NCBI GenBank assembly: GCA_016705245.1
Contig: JADIYM010000016.1
Location: forward strand, 1 to 64,000
Direction of reading: 5' to 3'
Origin: Blastocatellia bacterium
GTDB lineage: Bacteria > Acidobacteriota > Blastocatellia > UBA7656 > JADIYM01
Length of the DNA stretch: 64,000 bases
Below, one piece after another: positions 26,891 through 36,698 of the stretch (position 1 is the stretch's first letter; each line of letters begins with the position of its first letter). The notes under the pieces are model-generated. The model did no database searches. It was not told the DNA's origin and was given only the letters and a program-made list of their open reading frames with translations. The position numbers were made by a program, and so were the translations under genes.

Positions 26891-29281
26891 GCCAGCGCGA
26901 CGAGCTGCACGGCGATGTTCGTCTTCTTCGGTTTGACGACGACCGTTTCGAGCTGCTCGGCCGCGGCTTCGGCAACTGCCGTCAACTGAACAATGTCGGA
27001 CTGAAGTGCGGATTCGAGCTCGGCCATCTGTTCTCCAACAGCAGCGAGGTCCGCGTTTGCTCGGTCGACGTCACTCGATTCGCGCGATGCACGGGAAAAC
27101 GAGCGCGAAGCGGAGCCGGCCTTGGTGATCATCGATCCTCTGGAACCGAACAGCGACCCGAAGATCGCACTTCCGACCGAGAGAGCCGTGTCGAGTTTCG
27201 ACGCGCGGCTCTGTTCGGTCTGGCGCTGGAGCGCCTGTTCGGCGCGCCGCTTCCGCTCCTCGAGCTGGGCGACCTTCGGCGCGTATTTCTGGCGCAGCTT
27301 GTCCACTTTTCCGTCGCGGTCCTCGCGGGCGACCTGCGAGAGACGGATCCTGAAGTCGCGCTCCGATTCGCCGACGTTCGAGCAGATGCCGAGCGCGGGA
27401 CTGCACAGCAGGTCGAGCGTGGCGTTTGCGCCGAGCCAGGTTACGTACTCCTTCGACCACTTCGCGTAGCTCTTTCCCTTCCCGGCCACCGCGGGCAGCG
27501 CCGCGAAACTTGCGCCCTCGACGGGCGCGCGCTCGAGGTCCGCAACGCTGACGTCGGATTCGCGAGCCTGATGCCAGTCGACGGGAACGGGATTGTCCGT
27601 GATTGGCGTGACGTGCGTGAAGGTCCGCATCGTGTCGACCTTTCGCTTCGCATCGACGAACTGGACGTTCGCACACGCGAGCACGGTGGGACCGTACGCA
27701 ACTCCGGCAGCTGATGGAGCCGCCGGAAGGAAATATTCGGCGACATCGGGCTCGACCATAGGTCGCACACCCGCAGAAGCCGTCGACGTCGCGGGAGTGG
27801 CCTGGGGCGGTGCGGCAGCGGCCGCCGCCGAAACGACTCCCGAAGCAGCCGGCTCCGCGGAAATTTCAGTCGACGGAGCTGACGCGAGCTGACGGATCTC
27901 CTGCCGCGTGAGCGGTCCTCGCAGGTACGACAGCGTCCATCGCGTCTTGAACGTCACCGGCGCGCTCTCGTGGACACTGTGCAGCAGGAACACCCGCTTG
28001 CCGAGTGACGCGAGCGTCTGCTCCATCGCGCCGCGGTCGAATCCGCCGCCGGCAGTCGCGCTGGCCCCCTCGAGGCCTTCGAGCACGCGCGCCTTGTCGC
28101 GTTCGGTCTGCAGCCGTCCGATGAACCACGTCCCCGTGTTCGACAGTCCCTTGTAGTCGATGTCGACCGGGTTCTGCGTCGCGAGCACGATTCCGACGCC
28201 GAAGGCGCGCGCCTGCTTCAGAAGCGTCAGCAGCGGGCGCTTCGACGGCGGCTCAGCGGACGGGGGGAAATACCCGAAGATCTCGTCCATGTAGACGAGC
28301 GCCCGCAGGCTCGACGTGCCCCTCTGCGCACGCGTCCACGCGAGCACCGTGCCCAGCAGGAGCGAGACGAAGAACATCCGCTCCGCATCGTCGAGGTGCG
28401 CGATCGTGAAAATCGCGATCCGCGGCTTGCCGCTCTCCGTGTATAAAATCCGGTCTATGTCGAGCGATGCGCCCTTGAGCCACGGCTGGAAATTCGGTGA
28501 CGCGAACAGGCTGTTGATCGCGCTCGCGAGCTCGAACCGATCGTCCGGTGGGTAGAACGCGTCGACTCCGAGCACCCCGATCTGTTCGAACGGCGGCTTC
28601 TGCACGGCGAGGATCAGTCCCGCCGCGTCGACGCCCCGACCGTTCATCCAGGCGTCGGCGAAAATCGTCGAGAGCAGGATGTGGTCGCGGCTCTTCGCGG
28701 GATCCGCATCGCGGCAAGCAGTCCAGAAGCGCCGTGACGGTCGACGAAATCTGATCCCGGAAGAGATCCTCGTCCTCGCGCATCGCCTCGGGTGGCGCGG
28801 CGAACGATCCGAGGATGTTCACTGGCGTTCCGGCACTCGAACCCGGCGTGTAGATCGCAAACTCCGCCGCGGCCTGCATGCGGCGGATACGCTCGCCGTC
28901 CTGGCCCCAGTCGGCAATGCCCTTGGCCCAGAACTCGGCCTGCTGCTTCGCGAAGTCGTCGGGCGAGATGCCGGCGGTCCGCGCGTCGTCCTCGTTGATC
29001 CACGGACGGAAGTCGCTCGGACGCATGTCGGGAAACTGGAGCAACAAATTGCCAATGTCGCCCTTCGGGTCGATGACGATCGCCGGGATGCCGTCGATGG
29101 CGGCTTCCTCGAGCAGCCCGATGCAGAGGCCCGTCTTGCCGCTGCCGGTCATGCCGATGCAGACGGCGTGCGTCGTCAGGTCTTTCGAGTCGTAGAGGAG
29201 CGGTGTATCGGGTGACTCGCCGGTCTGCAGATCCACCGGACGGCCGAGGTAGAAGACGCCTAGCTTCTCGTAATCGGTCAT
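26872..29281 (-). CDS. HerA/DUF87-type ATPase with coiled-coil C-terminus (one frameshift)
   Basis: A protein of about 800 residues. The N-terminal HerA-like ATPase core has GMTGSGKTG (about 43-51), VIDPKGDIGNLL, a Walker B strand LRALVYMDEIFGYFP and the sensor region IVLATQNPVDIDYKGLSNTGTW. The rest is a low-complexity Ala/Pro linker, an unassigned globular part (VAGKGKSYAKWSKEYVTWLG) and a coiled-coil tail. The frame breaks near 28727 between TALL and ADPAKSRDHILL, consistent with one extra base. HerA ATPases pump DNA, usually with NurA or another nuclease; none is next to it here. Its 3' end overlaps the MazG-like gene, and an HD-hydrolase remnant lies upstream. Confidence 0.75.
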
Positions 29282-29293
29282 GCGCTTGTCCTG

Positions 29294-29563
29294 TTAATCG
29301 TGAAAATCCTGCAATCCTGTCAACTCTTCTCTCAGCTGGTCGAGGAATCCTCGGAGGAAGGCCGTGCGTCGTGCGGCTTCGGCGCGGCCGGCAGCCGTCT
29401 GCATCGTCGACTCGAGCGTGAGCAGCTTCGCGTAGAAATGATCGACAGTGAACTGTCGGTCGTCAGGCGCGCGTTCGCGGCAAAATGGATCGGCGGGGCT
29501 GTAGAGCGTGCGTCCCATCGCGCCTCCCAATCCCAGGCAGCGCGCGAGTCCGACCGCGCCGCT
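29294..29563 (-). pseudogene. Remnant of an HD-domain hydrolase (C-terminal part only)
   Basis: An open stretch after an in-frame TGA (29564-29566) reads GAVGLARCLGLGGAMGRTLY ... TVDHFYAKLLTLESTMQTA ... FLRGFLDQLREEL. That matches the C-terminal third of small HD-superfamily phosphohydrolases (GAIGIAR..., NHFYEKLLKLKD...). The HD motif and the N-terminal two thirds are absent, and the preceding frame has no family similarity. A long palindrome (29640-29731) lies just upstream and may mark the rearrangement. A TTG start at 29530 could still give a short peptide. Confidence 0.6.
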
Positions 29564-29639
29564 TCATTTCGGGCTTCATCACGGGTGTCTTCATGTGACG
29601 GCGAGAGTACGACGTGGGGCGACTCGTGCCAACTCTGGT

Positions 29640-29731
29640 CTTGCGCGAAGCACCCTGGAGTGCGGCGCGAAGCGCCGGGTTGGATTGTTGATCCAAAGCG
29701 GCGCTTCGCGCTCCTGGGCGCTTCGCGCAAG
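29640..29731. repeat. Long imperfect palindrome (GCGCGAAGC words)
   Basis: CTTGCGCGAAGC at 29640-29651 faces its inverse GCTTCGCGCAAG at 29720-29731. Inside, GGCGCGAAGCGCCG and TTGGATTGTTGATCCAA add further self-complementarity. It lies between the HD remnant and the next leftward gene and may act as that gene's terminator. The arms share words with the small hairpin at 35437. Confidence 0.7.
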
Positions 29732-29752
29732 AGCGAGCTACAGGTGTCGGAC

Positions 29753-30331
29753 TCACGTCGTCTCGGCGTCCGGCTCGAGCGTCGGCTCGTCGTCCTCGTC
29801 GAACGAGCGCCGCCGAACTGTCCCGACGATGGCACCGAACAGGCACGCGATCGCGACCACGAACGCCACGAGCCCGAACACGAACTTGGCCCGAGTCGCC
29901 GTGCCAAGCAGCGTCATCGATCCCGCAGCAACATCCGGGTAGGCAGCGATCAGCTGCGAGAGTGTCAGGTTCTCAACGAGCTCGGCGGCGAGCAGTCCGG
30001 CGGGAAGGACCGCGAGCCCTCGCCACGCGATCCGCCGTCCGAATCGCTCGACGCAGAAGAGGATGAGGATTGCGATGACCGCTGCCGCAAGCGCCGCATT
30101 GATCGAATCGAGCTGCTGGAATGACGCGTAGGCTTCGCGTCCGTCAACTCCGAGCGTCTCAAGAACCGTTGAAACGTCGATCGCCGCCGTGACCGGCCAT
30201 TCCTCGAGGAGAGGAGCCGGCGCCACGCGCGACGCAACAGCCTCGTAGCGACTGCCGAAGAGAAACAATGAAAAACCCAGCCATGCTGCAATCGACAAAG
30301 CCAGCATCCACCCTGCTATCACCCTGCGCAT
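29753..30331 (-). CDS. Four-helix membrane protein of unknown function
   Basis: A protein of 192 residues with four hydrophobic segments (GWMLALSIAAWLGFSLFLF; INAALAAAVIAILILF; GLAVLPAGLLAAELVENL; AKFVFGLVAFVVAIACLFGAIV) and an acidic cytoplasmic tail (EDDEPTLEPDAE). I recognise no family; DUF4149-like small membrane proteins are a possibility from the layout only. It lies 66 bp after the replication initiator gene. Confidence 0.5.
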   Translation of the reverse strand: MRRVIAGWMLALSIAAWLGFSLFLFGSRYEAVASRVAPAPLLEEWPVTAAIDVSTVLETLGVDGREAYASFQQLDSINAALAAAVIAILILFCVERFGRRIAWRGLAVLPAGLLAAELVENLTLSQLIAAYPDVAAGSMTLLGTATRAKFVFGLVAFVVAIACLFGAIVGTVRRRSFDEDDEPTLEPDAETT

Positions 30332-30397
30332 TCCTTCGCTTCCCTCCGCTTCATTTCCGCCTGCCCGGCCCTGCCTTCGACAAACAGTCCCCTCAGT

Positions 30398-31885
30398 CTA
30401 GCCACCTTCCCGGACGAGCCGTCTCAGAATCACGCGCATCTGTCGCTGCCGCGCCTCGGCCGACCACGTGTGGTTCGACGGATATTCGACGTCGAGCAAC
30501 CGTTCAGCACGGTCGTTGAGCCCTGCGAGCTCGAGGGGCAGGAGCGAGCTCAGCATCTCGTCGGTTTCGGCCTCGTACGCGCGCATGACGGCGAGCTCCG
30601 CGACTGCGCGGCGCTCGATCTCGGCATCGAGCTCGGGGTTGGCGCCTCGCTGCAACACATCGACCGCCGCCGCGCGCACCCGCAACTCCACGGGAGCCTC
30701 GAGATCGGCCTTGAGCAGCGACATCAGGAACGCCGGCGGGCTCTTCAACTTCGCGTGATCGATAGACGAGCGGAAGTACTCGACGATACGGCTGGCGCGA
30801 TCGAGCTGCTCGCGCTCGAGCGTCCGCGCGTGCTTGCGCGCGACTGCCGGGTGCACGCCCACGGCGATCAGATCGTCGCCGAAACGATGCGCCTCGTCCT
30901 CCGAGATCGCGCCGCCGTCATCGGCCGAACCCTCGAGGTCGTCGAGCTCTGGCAAAGCGAGCTGCGCCTTCGCGCGGCGCTCGATCTCGTTGAGAAACGC
31001 CTTGCTGTGATGAAAAACGATCTTGTAGCGCTTTGCCCCTAGACCGACGGCGCGTTCTATCGCCCAGTCGCGAATGTAACCCTCGCGAATGAGCTCGTCG
31101 AGCGACGGCCCGAGCTGCTTCTTGATGTCGGCCGGAAACTGCTCGACCTTGATGTCGAGGATCTTCGCAAGATCCTCGTAGAGCTTCTCGAACTTGCCTG
31201 TCCGGCGCGATGCGAACAGCCACACCTGCAGCAGCGGCACAAGCGCGCGGCTGATCTCGTTGCGCAAGCGCGAGTACTTCTCGTAGTCGATCAGCAGCAG
31301 ATATCCGTTCTTGAAGTTCTCGATCTGCCAGCTCGACAGCCAGATGCAGTGCCGGCGCGCGGTAGTGCCGTCCTCGAGCTCTTCACCCTTGAGAAGCACG
31401 CGATCGAAGACGCGGAAGACGTCCTTGGACCATTGCTTCTTGCCGGCGTTCCAGATCGCTGATTCGCTGACGATGGTGGTCGTGGCGAGCCGAAGCAGCT
31501 GGTTCTCGAGGTCCTCGTAGTTGTCTCCGCTGAGCGTCTTGCCCTGGCGTCGAAGCAGTTCCGCGGGCGAGAGCTCGAGCATTGCGGGAATCCGGGCACC
31601 TCGCGAAACGGCTTCGGATACAAATGAAAGGATCGAGAAGTAGCAGTCCTGGTCGGACGTGCGCGGGAAGCCGAACTTCTTCGAAGCGATGATCGTCGCC
31701 GATACGTCGATCATTTCGCCGCCGATCGTTCGCTTCAGGGTGATGGTCCGCTCGGTCGACTTGTCTCTGGGGATGCCTCCGCGGACACTGAAGAAGCCCA
31801 GCGTTGCGAGGCTCTTTTCGACGCGAATACGTTCCGGCCCGTTACCGGCTCGAGGTGCGGAGGTGCCCGTCTTCTTGCGTGGCAT
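30398..31885 (-). CDS. repA: RepA-type replication initiator protein
   Basis: A protein of 495 residues like the plasmid 'replication initiator protein A' family. Segments include SVRGGIPRDKSTERTITLKR, KTLSGDNYEDLENQLLRLA, SWQIENFKNGYLLLIDYEKY and RNEISRALVPLLQVWLFASR, then a second winged-helix-like part (KFEKLYEDLAKILDIK) and a charged helical C-terminus. Such initiators bind iterons and load the helicase. GGAG lies about eight bases before ATG 31885; the ATG at 31897 is possible. About a dozen iteron-like repeats occupy the 840 bp just upstream, so the protein probably initiates replication there and represses its own gene. No plasmid helicase or resolvase gene is adjacent. Confidence 0.8.
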   Translation of the reverse strand: MPRKKTGTSAPRAGNGPERIRVEKSLATLGFFSVRGGIPRDKSTERTITLKRTIGGEMIDVSATIIASKKFGFPRTSDQDCYFSILSFVSEAVSRGARIPAMLELSPAELLRRQGKTLSGDNYEDLENQLLRLATTTIVSESAIWNAGKKQWSKDVFRVFDRVLLKGEELEDGTTARRHCIWLSSWQIENFKNGYLLLIDYEKYSRLRNEISRALVPLLQVWLFASRRTGKFEKLYEDLAKILDIKVEQFPADIKKQLGPSLDELIREGYIRDWAIERAVGLGAKRYKIVFHHSKAFLNEIERRAKAQLALPELDDLEGSADDGGAISEDEAHRFGDDLIAVGVHPAVARKHARTLEREQLDRASRIVEYFRSSIDHAKLKSPPAFLMSLLKADLEAPVELRVRAAAVDVLQRGANPELDAEIERRAVAELAVMRAYEAETDEMLSSLLPLELAGLNDRAERLLDVEYPSNHTWSAEARQRQMRVILRRLVREGG

Positions 31886-32035
31886 TCGACACTCCATCCC
31901 GAACAAGGTCATCAACAACATATGGCGGTAGGCGCCGAACCCGACCACTTGTTGTTGTACATATCAGAACATGGGTCTAAGAAACATCAGAGGTGCCGGC
32001 AGGATACGAACTGCAGGCGGACATGGCAAGAAAAA

Positions 32036-32876
32036 TCCGATGCAAGTGCGACATTTCTCAGGACCAAGTGCGAGAAACTCGGATCGAAGTGCGACAAAGT
32101 CGGATGGAAGTGCGCGGTCTGAATTTCGGCATATCGACCCGATTCGTCAAGCTTTTTGTCCGGCGACAGCCCTTCGTCAAGCAAAGTACCGCCGGCCGTG
32201 GAATTGAGCCGATTCGTCGGACGGAAGTGCGAAATCCAACCGATGCGTCCGATTCCGGGTGATCGGCGATTCGGATGGAAGTGCGGAATTTGTTGCGGGG
32301 AGTTCAGTTCCGAAACGGCGTCGAGTGGAAGGAATCTCTGGAAGCAATGATGTCCACGCCATTCTGAGCTGGAAATGGACTGCGGCTAAAACATTCATAA
32401 TCAGTTGGTTACAGTCATTCGTCGGACGGAAGTGCGTTGCGCCCCGGCGCATCGGGAGCTCGGTCGCTGCAGGCTCCAATCCTCGGACGGAAGTGCGAGA
32501 TTGTCTCCGGAGGAATAAGCGGAATCCGGTGAATCCCGGTGCGGTTGCGTTCGAGGCCAGGGGGCGCAAGTCCATGAAGCATAGCGGCTTACACGGCGAT
32601 TCGGACGGAAGTGCGACCTCACGAACTGCTTGAAATGTCCCAACTCCGCCAACGGCTAAGTGCTTGGAGGACAGTGAGTTCATTCACAGGTCCAGTGTTC
32701 GGAACACGAACCGGGGATCACGCGGGCAGGACGAATGTACCTTCATGAAAGTCATTGCAATCAACACTTTCCGGTTGATGTCTCGGATGGAAGTGCGGAT
32801 CCGGCGGTTCCGAAACTCGGATCGAAGTGCGAACTCCTGATGATTCACCGACTTGCGGTGTCGGACCGAAGTGCGA
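32036..32876 (+). other. Candidate iteron-type replication origin (oriV)
   Basis: A gene-free 1.37-kb stretch (31886-33255) upstream of repA carries twelve copies of a 15-16 bp word, consensus TCGGAYSGAAGTGCG, all in the same orientation. They start near 32036, 32059, 32079, 32100, 32217, 32271, 32422, 32483, 32601, 32783, 32817 and 32861. The first two are degenerate; the first four are spaced 20-23 bp apart, about two helical turns, as in plasmid iteron arrays. An AT-richer pocket (AAAACATTCATAATCAGTTG, about 32388) could be the melting region. No clear DnaA box was seen. Position, orientation and the adjacent RepA gene support an origin and autorepression site. Confidence 0.75.
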
Positions 32877-33019
32877 GCATGAACACATGTGATCCATGCA
32901 TCCGAGGAGACTGGACTTGTGCTGTGGAGGGCGTTCGTGGCGTGCTGTGGCGTGATCTGACTTGTGCTCGGCCCGACGCTGGGTTGGGAACTCGCGCCGA
33001 TTGGCCGAGAGCCCGGAGG

Positions 33020-33102
33020 GCGCCGAGGGGCCGACTGTGAACTCGCGAACACATGGAGATCACAGTCGGCCCCTCGCTGCGCTCGGGGTTCTGGGTCTGA
33101 TA
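33020..33102. repeat. Hairpin repeat family C
   Basis: CGAGGGGCCGACTGTGA (33024-33040) faces TCACAGTCGGCCCCTCG (33060-33076), followed by CTCGGGGTTCTGGGTC. It lies between the iteron region and the two-component system genes and may insulate the two. Confidence 0.8.
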
Positions 33103-33255
33103 TGGTTTGATTCGGACTCCGAAAGAGTCCGCGACGATTCACGCCACTTCATCGAGTCATTCCTCCTACAAACCGTTCATCCGGCGTTCAGACAGGGCAT
33201 GATGTGATCGTCGAGCGCGCTACATCCGCGGTGCGCGCGTCCGACCGTGATCTCA

Positions 33256-33966
33256 ATGCGAATTCTCCTTGTCGAAGACGACCGCCAGCACGCCGCGATC
33301 ATTGCCCGCGGCCTGCGAAAGCACGCCTTCGCGGTCGACGTTGCGTCGGACGGCGACGAGGCCCTGTTTCTCGCCCAGACCAACGAGTACGACGTTCTCG
33401 TCCTCGACGTCATGCTGCCGAAGCGAGACGGGTTCGAAATCTGTCGAACGTTGCGTGAAGGCGGCTCTAACGTTCCAGTGCTCATGCTGACAGCGCGCGA
33501 CGCCGTCGAGGACCGGATCACCGGTCTCGAGACCGGTGCCGACGATTACCTGACGAAGCCCTTCGACTTTGACGAGTTCGTCGCCAGAGTTCGAGCCCTT
33601 CTAAGACGACCGCGACGTTACGAGGCGCCGGTGCTTCGGGTCGGCGACCTGTCGATCGACACCGGTGCCCGTAAGGCACGCCGCAGGGACCGCGACATCC
33701 TTCTGACCTCGAAAGAATTCGCCCTGCTCGAGTATCTCGCCCGAAACGCCGGGCGAGTCGTCGGACGCGCTGAAATCTCCGAGCACGTCTGGGACAGCAA
33801 CTACGACGCGTTCTCGAACGTGATCGACGTATTCATCCGGCGATTGCGGCGAAAAGTCGACGAAGGCGAGGACCGGCGACTGCTCCAGACTCGTCGCGGG
33901 GCCGGGTACGTGCTGTCGGCGGATCCGGCACTCGCAGTCCGCCCTGGTGAGACGGGGGACGACTGA
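33256..33966 (+). CDS. OmpR-family response regulator (CusR/CopR-like)
   Basis: A protein of 236 residues. The receiver domain has the acidic pair in LLVEDDRQ, the phospho-Asp in VLVLDVMLPKRDG, and TAR and LTKPFDFDEF as the switch Thr and Lys. The C-terminal winged helix shows LTSKEFALLEYLARNAGRVVGR and SNVIDVFIRRLRRKVD. The next gene, a sensor kinase, follows its stop after one base, so they form one operon. The CusCBA-type genes downstream suggest a copper or silver signal. The GTG at 33247 is not favoured because MRILLVEDD is the normal start. Confidence 0.9.
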   Translation: MRILLVEDDRQHAAIIARGLRKHAFAVDVASDGDEALFLAQTNEYDVLVLDVMLPKRDGFEICRTLREGGSNVPVLMLTARDAVEDRITGLETGADDYLTKPFDFDEFVARVRALLRRPRRYEAPVLRVGDLSIDTGARKARRRDRDILLTSKEFALLEYLARNAGRVVGRAEISEHVWDSNYDAFSNVIDVFIRRLRRKVDEGEDRRLLQTRRGAGYVLSADPALAVRPGETGDD

Positions 33967-33967
33967 T

Positions 33968-35428
33968 ATGGTCTTGCCCGGCTTCGGACGACTGCCCATT
34001 CGAGTTCGGCTCACCCTCGCGTACGCAACAGCATTGGCCGTGGCGATGATCGTGCTGTCGGCGGTGACCTACGTTTCGATGCGGCAGACGCTGTATGCCG
34101 AGTTCGACGACGACCTTCGGAAGAACACGCAGGCACTGGCCGAGCGCCTCGATCACGAATTCCAGGAGGGAGACTCGGCCCGCGAGGCGTCGGCATCGCT
34201 CGTTCGAAAGTCCCTCTTTCACAACCTCGTGCTCGAAATCCGTGCCGACGACGGTTCGATCGTCGCAGCGTCCGAGGATCTGGGCGGGGAGCAACTCGCT
34301 GCGGAAATCGATCTCGCCACGGTTCCGGAACTTGACGCGGGAATCGGCCGCCATCGTCTCGCTGAATTCCCGCTCGATACGGCCGGTCTCGAGGTCGCGG
34401 CCATCGGCGTGCGGCATCCCGGAGACGGCCGCGTGTACGTGCTCGTCGCTGGTGCGGGTCGATCCGTTGTCGAAAGGGCGCTGGGAGCGCTTCGCCGACC
34501 GGCGCTCACGCTCGTTCCGCTGCTGCTCGGCGTGGCAGCGGCCGGCGGCTGGTGGCTCGCGCGCCGAGCCCTGTCGCCCGTCGCCGCCATGGCCGAACAG
34601 GCCCGGCAGATGGGCGCGAACCGACTCGAGCGCCGACTGGTCGTGGACAATCCGGACGACGAACTGGGCGCATTGGCGAGGACGTTCAACGAGCTTCTCG
34701 ATCGGTTGCAGTTGGCGTTCGAGCGAACGCGCCAGTTCATGGCCGACGCCTCGCACGAAGTACGCACGCCGGTTGGCGTGATCCGTTCAGGGGCTGCTGT
34801 CGCCCTCACGCCCCCGGTCACGCTCGACGAGTGCGTCGAGACACTCGAGATCATTGCCGATCAGACGAGTCGCATGAGCCGGCTCGTCGACGACATGTTC
34901 TTTCTCGCGCGCGCCGATGCCGGCGCGCGCGACGTCGATGCTCGCGCGTCCGTCGACCTGAACGAACTTGTCGCCTCGTGCCTGCGCACGGCCGCGCCGC
35001 TTGCGGCGGAGCGCGGGGTCGACCTCGCCGGGCAGGAGGCTCAGGTCCCGGCCGCCGTGTGTCTTGGCGACCGTGCTCGTCTCGAGCAGATGCTGATGAA
35101 CCTCATCGTCAACGGCATCAACCACGTCCGCCAGGGCAATGCTGTGCGCGTCGCTCTTCGGCGCAGGGACGAGCCGCAGCCCGGGGCGCTGTGCATCGAG
35201 GTCCGTGACAACGGCCCGGGAATACCCCCCGAGCATAGCGAATCCGTCTTCGAGCGTTTCCGACGCCTGGATCCGTCACGATCTCGCGACACCGGCGGAA
35301 GCGGGCTCGGACTGCCGATCGCGCGCTGGATTGCGGAGGCGCACGGAGGCTCGCTCGTGCTCACCGAGGCCGCAAGCGGCGGATGCGTCTTCACGGTCAC
35401 GTTGCCGGCGGCTGTCAATCCGGCGTGA
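33968..35428 (+). CDS. Membrane sensor histidine kinase (CusS-like)
   Basis: A protein of 486 residues. Two membrane segments (about 10-35 and 165-190) enclose a periplasmic domain, followed by HAMP (LVVDNPDDELGALARTFNELL), HisKA with the phospho-His in FMADASHEVRTPVGVI, and an ATPase domain with LIVNGINH, EVRDNGPGIPPEH and GGSGLGLPIARWI. It pairs with the regulator just upstream and probably controls the efflux genes that begin 1.3 kb downstream. The periplasmic domain has no obvious Met/His metal cluster, so copper sensing rests on context. Confidence 0.85.
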   Translation: MVLPGFGRLPIRVRLTLAYATALAVAMIVLSAVTYVSMRQTLYAEFDDDLRKNTQALAERLDHEFQEGDSAREASASLVRKSLFHNLVLEIRADDGSIVAASEDLGGEQLAAEIDLATVPELDAGIGRHRLAEFPLDTAGLEVAAIGVRHPGDGRVYVLVAGAGRSVVERALGALRRPALTLVPLLLGVAAAGGWWLARRALSPVAAMAEQARQMGANRLERRLVVDNPDDELGALARTFNELLDRLQLAFERTRQFMADASHEVRTPVGVIRSGAAVALTPPVTLDECVETLEIIADQTSRMSRLVDDMFFLARADAGARDVDARASVDLNELVASCLRTAAPLAAERGVDLAGQEAQVPAAVCLGDRARLEQMLMNLIVNGINHVRQGNAVRVALRRRDEPQPGALCIEVRDNGPGIPPEHSESVFERFRRLDPSRSRDTGGSGLGLPIARWIAEAHGGSLVLTEAASGGCVFTVTLPAAVNPA

Positions 35429-35436
35429 GCCTCGGC

Positions 35437-35462
35437 GTTTGCGCGAAGCGCTTCGCGCAAAC
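35437..35462. terminator. Perfect short hairpin after the sensor kinase gene
   Basis: GTTTGCGCGAAGC is followed directly by its inverse GCTTCGCGCAAAC, 8 bp after the kinase stop. A factor-independent terminator would need a T run, which is lacking, so this is a hairpin stabiliser or a repeat remnant that shares words with family A. Confidence 0.5.
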
Positions 35463-35614
35463 GGCCACCGTTCATCGGGCTGTAATGTACGAATCGGTAC
35501 CGTGGATGCTCTGTAGTCACGAGTCCGTCTGCTCAGGCGAATCCGGGTCACTCTGGACCACCACCAGCGGAGCCAGCGCAACGGCGAATTCGAGCAAGTG
35601 TGGGGGGAACGGGT

Positions 35615-36595
35615 ATGGGTGTTTCAAACGAGACATCAGAGACAGAGGTGAGGACGGGGATCTCGCGTCGCGAGATGCTCCGCAGCCTGGCAATTGCCGG
35701 CGGGGTGGCCACGATTGCTTCGCACTCGGGTATCGCACTGGCCGGTTCACCAGTGGGCGGATCGTCCGCCGTTCCGGTCCGGTTCGCGCTCCTGGGAGAT
35801 TGGGGCGACGGCGATCAGAACACGGTAAAGATTGCGCGACAGATGTCATCAGTTCACGACCGCGCGCCGCTCGAGATGATTGTTACGGCCGGCGACAACA
35901 TCTACCCGAATGGCTCGGCCTCGGACTTCCGCAGCAAGTTCGAGCAGCCCTTCGAGCCACTTCTCACGCGCGGCGTTCCGGTCTACGCCTGCCTCGGCAA
36001 TCACGACGTCCGTTCCGGTCGAGACGCCCAGGTCAATTATCCGCTCTTTCACATGGGTGGCCGAAACTACTATTCGCATGTCGCGGGTAACGGCATGGTC
36101 GAGGTCTTCGTGCTCGATTCGACCGCGATGGACAGGGCCCAGCTCGCGTGGCTCGATGGAGCACTCGGACGATCTACGGCATCGTGGAAGGTGGCAGTCC
36201 TTCACCATCCACCGTTCTCGTCCGGCAAGCGGCACGGTTCGGACACATCGGTCCGCGCGGACGTCCATCCGCTCTTCAGGCGCCACGGCGTACGCGTCGT
36301 CTTCAGCGGACACGACCATATCTACCAACGCGTCACGCTCCAGGACGATATCCAGTACTTCGTGTCCGGGGCCGGCGGCAAGATCCGCGTCGGCGACGTG
36401 AAGCGAGACGATTCTCTCGTCGCCTCGGCCTACGATGACGACAGCCACTTCATGCTGCTCGAGGCGGACGCGTCGGCCTTCCGATTCCAGGCGATCAATA
36501 CGATCGGCCAGGTTGTCGACTCGGGCACTGTTCGTGGACGAACCGCCGCGACATCAGTCCTTCGTCGGTTCGCTTCCCAGGCCGTCATCGGCTGA
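35615..36595 (+). CDS. Tat-exported calcineurin-like metallophosphoesterase
   Basis: A protein of 326 residues. The N-terminus ISRREMLRSLAIAGGVATIA has the twin-Arg motif of Tat substrates. The metallophosphoesterase motifs follow in order: GDWGDGD, AGDNIY, GNHD, VLHHPPF and SGHDHIYQR, as in the purple acid phosphatase/TRAP-like group. It should hydrolyse phosphomonoesters in the periplasm; cofactor loading before export explains the Tat signal. GGGGGGAACGGG precedes ATG 35615. It sits between the two-component system and the efflux operon; whether it belongs to metal resistance (e.g. phosphate release to bind metal) is unknown. Confidence 0.8.
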   Translation: MGVSNETSETEVRTGISRREMLRSLAIAGGVATIASHSGIALAGSPVGGSSAVPVRFALLGDWGDGDQNTVKIARQMSSVHDRAPLEMIVTAGDNIYPNGSASDFRSKFEQPFEPLLTRGVPVYACLGNHDVRSGRDAQVNYPLFHMGGRNYYSHVAGNGMVEVFVLDSTAMDRAQLAWLDGALGRSTASWKVAVLHHPPFSSGKRHGSDTSVRADVHPLFRRHGVRVVFSGHDHIYQRVTLQDDIQYFVSGAGGKIRVGDVKRDDSLVASAYDDDSHFMLLEADASAFRFQAINTIGQVVDSGTVRGRTAATSVLRRFASQAVIG

Positions 36596-36698
36596 CTCAG
36601 CTTGCATTCGACGTAGGGGCCTGTTCAGTGGCCCCCGCAGCAACTGCAGGCACGTTCGTGCCGGCAGTCCCAAGTCCCGAATCTCAGGCGGTATTCTC

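Noticed and set aside
32036..32876. CRISPR array
   Set aside because: Repeats are only 15-16 bp and the spacing varies from 20 to 182 bp; no cas gene. The RepA neighbour favours iterons.
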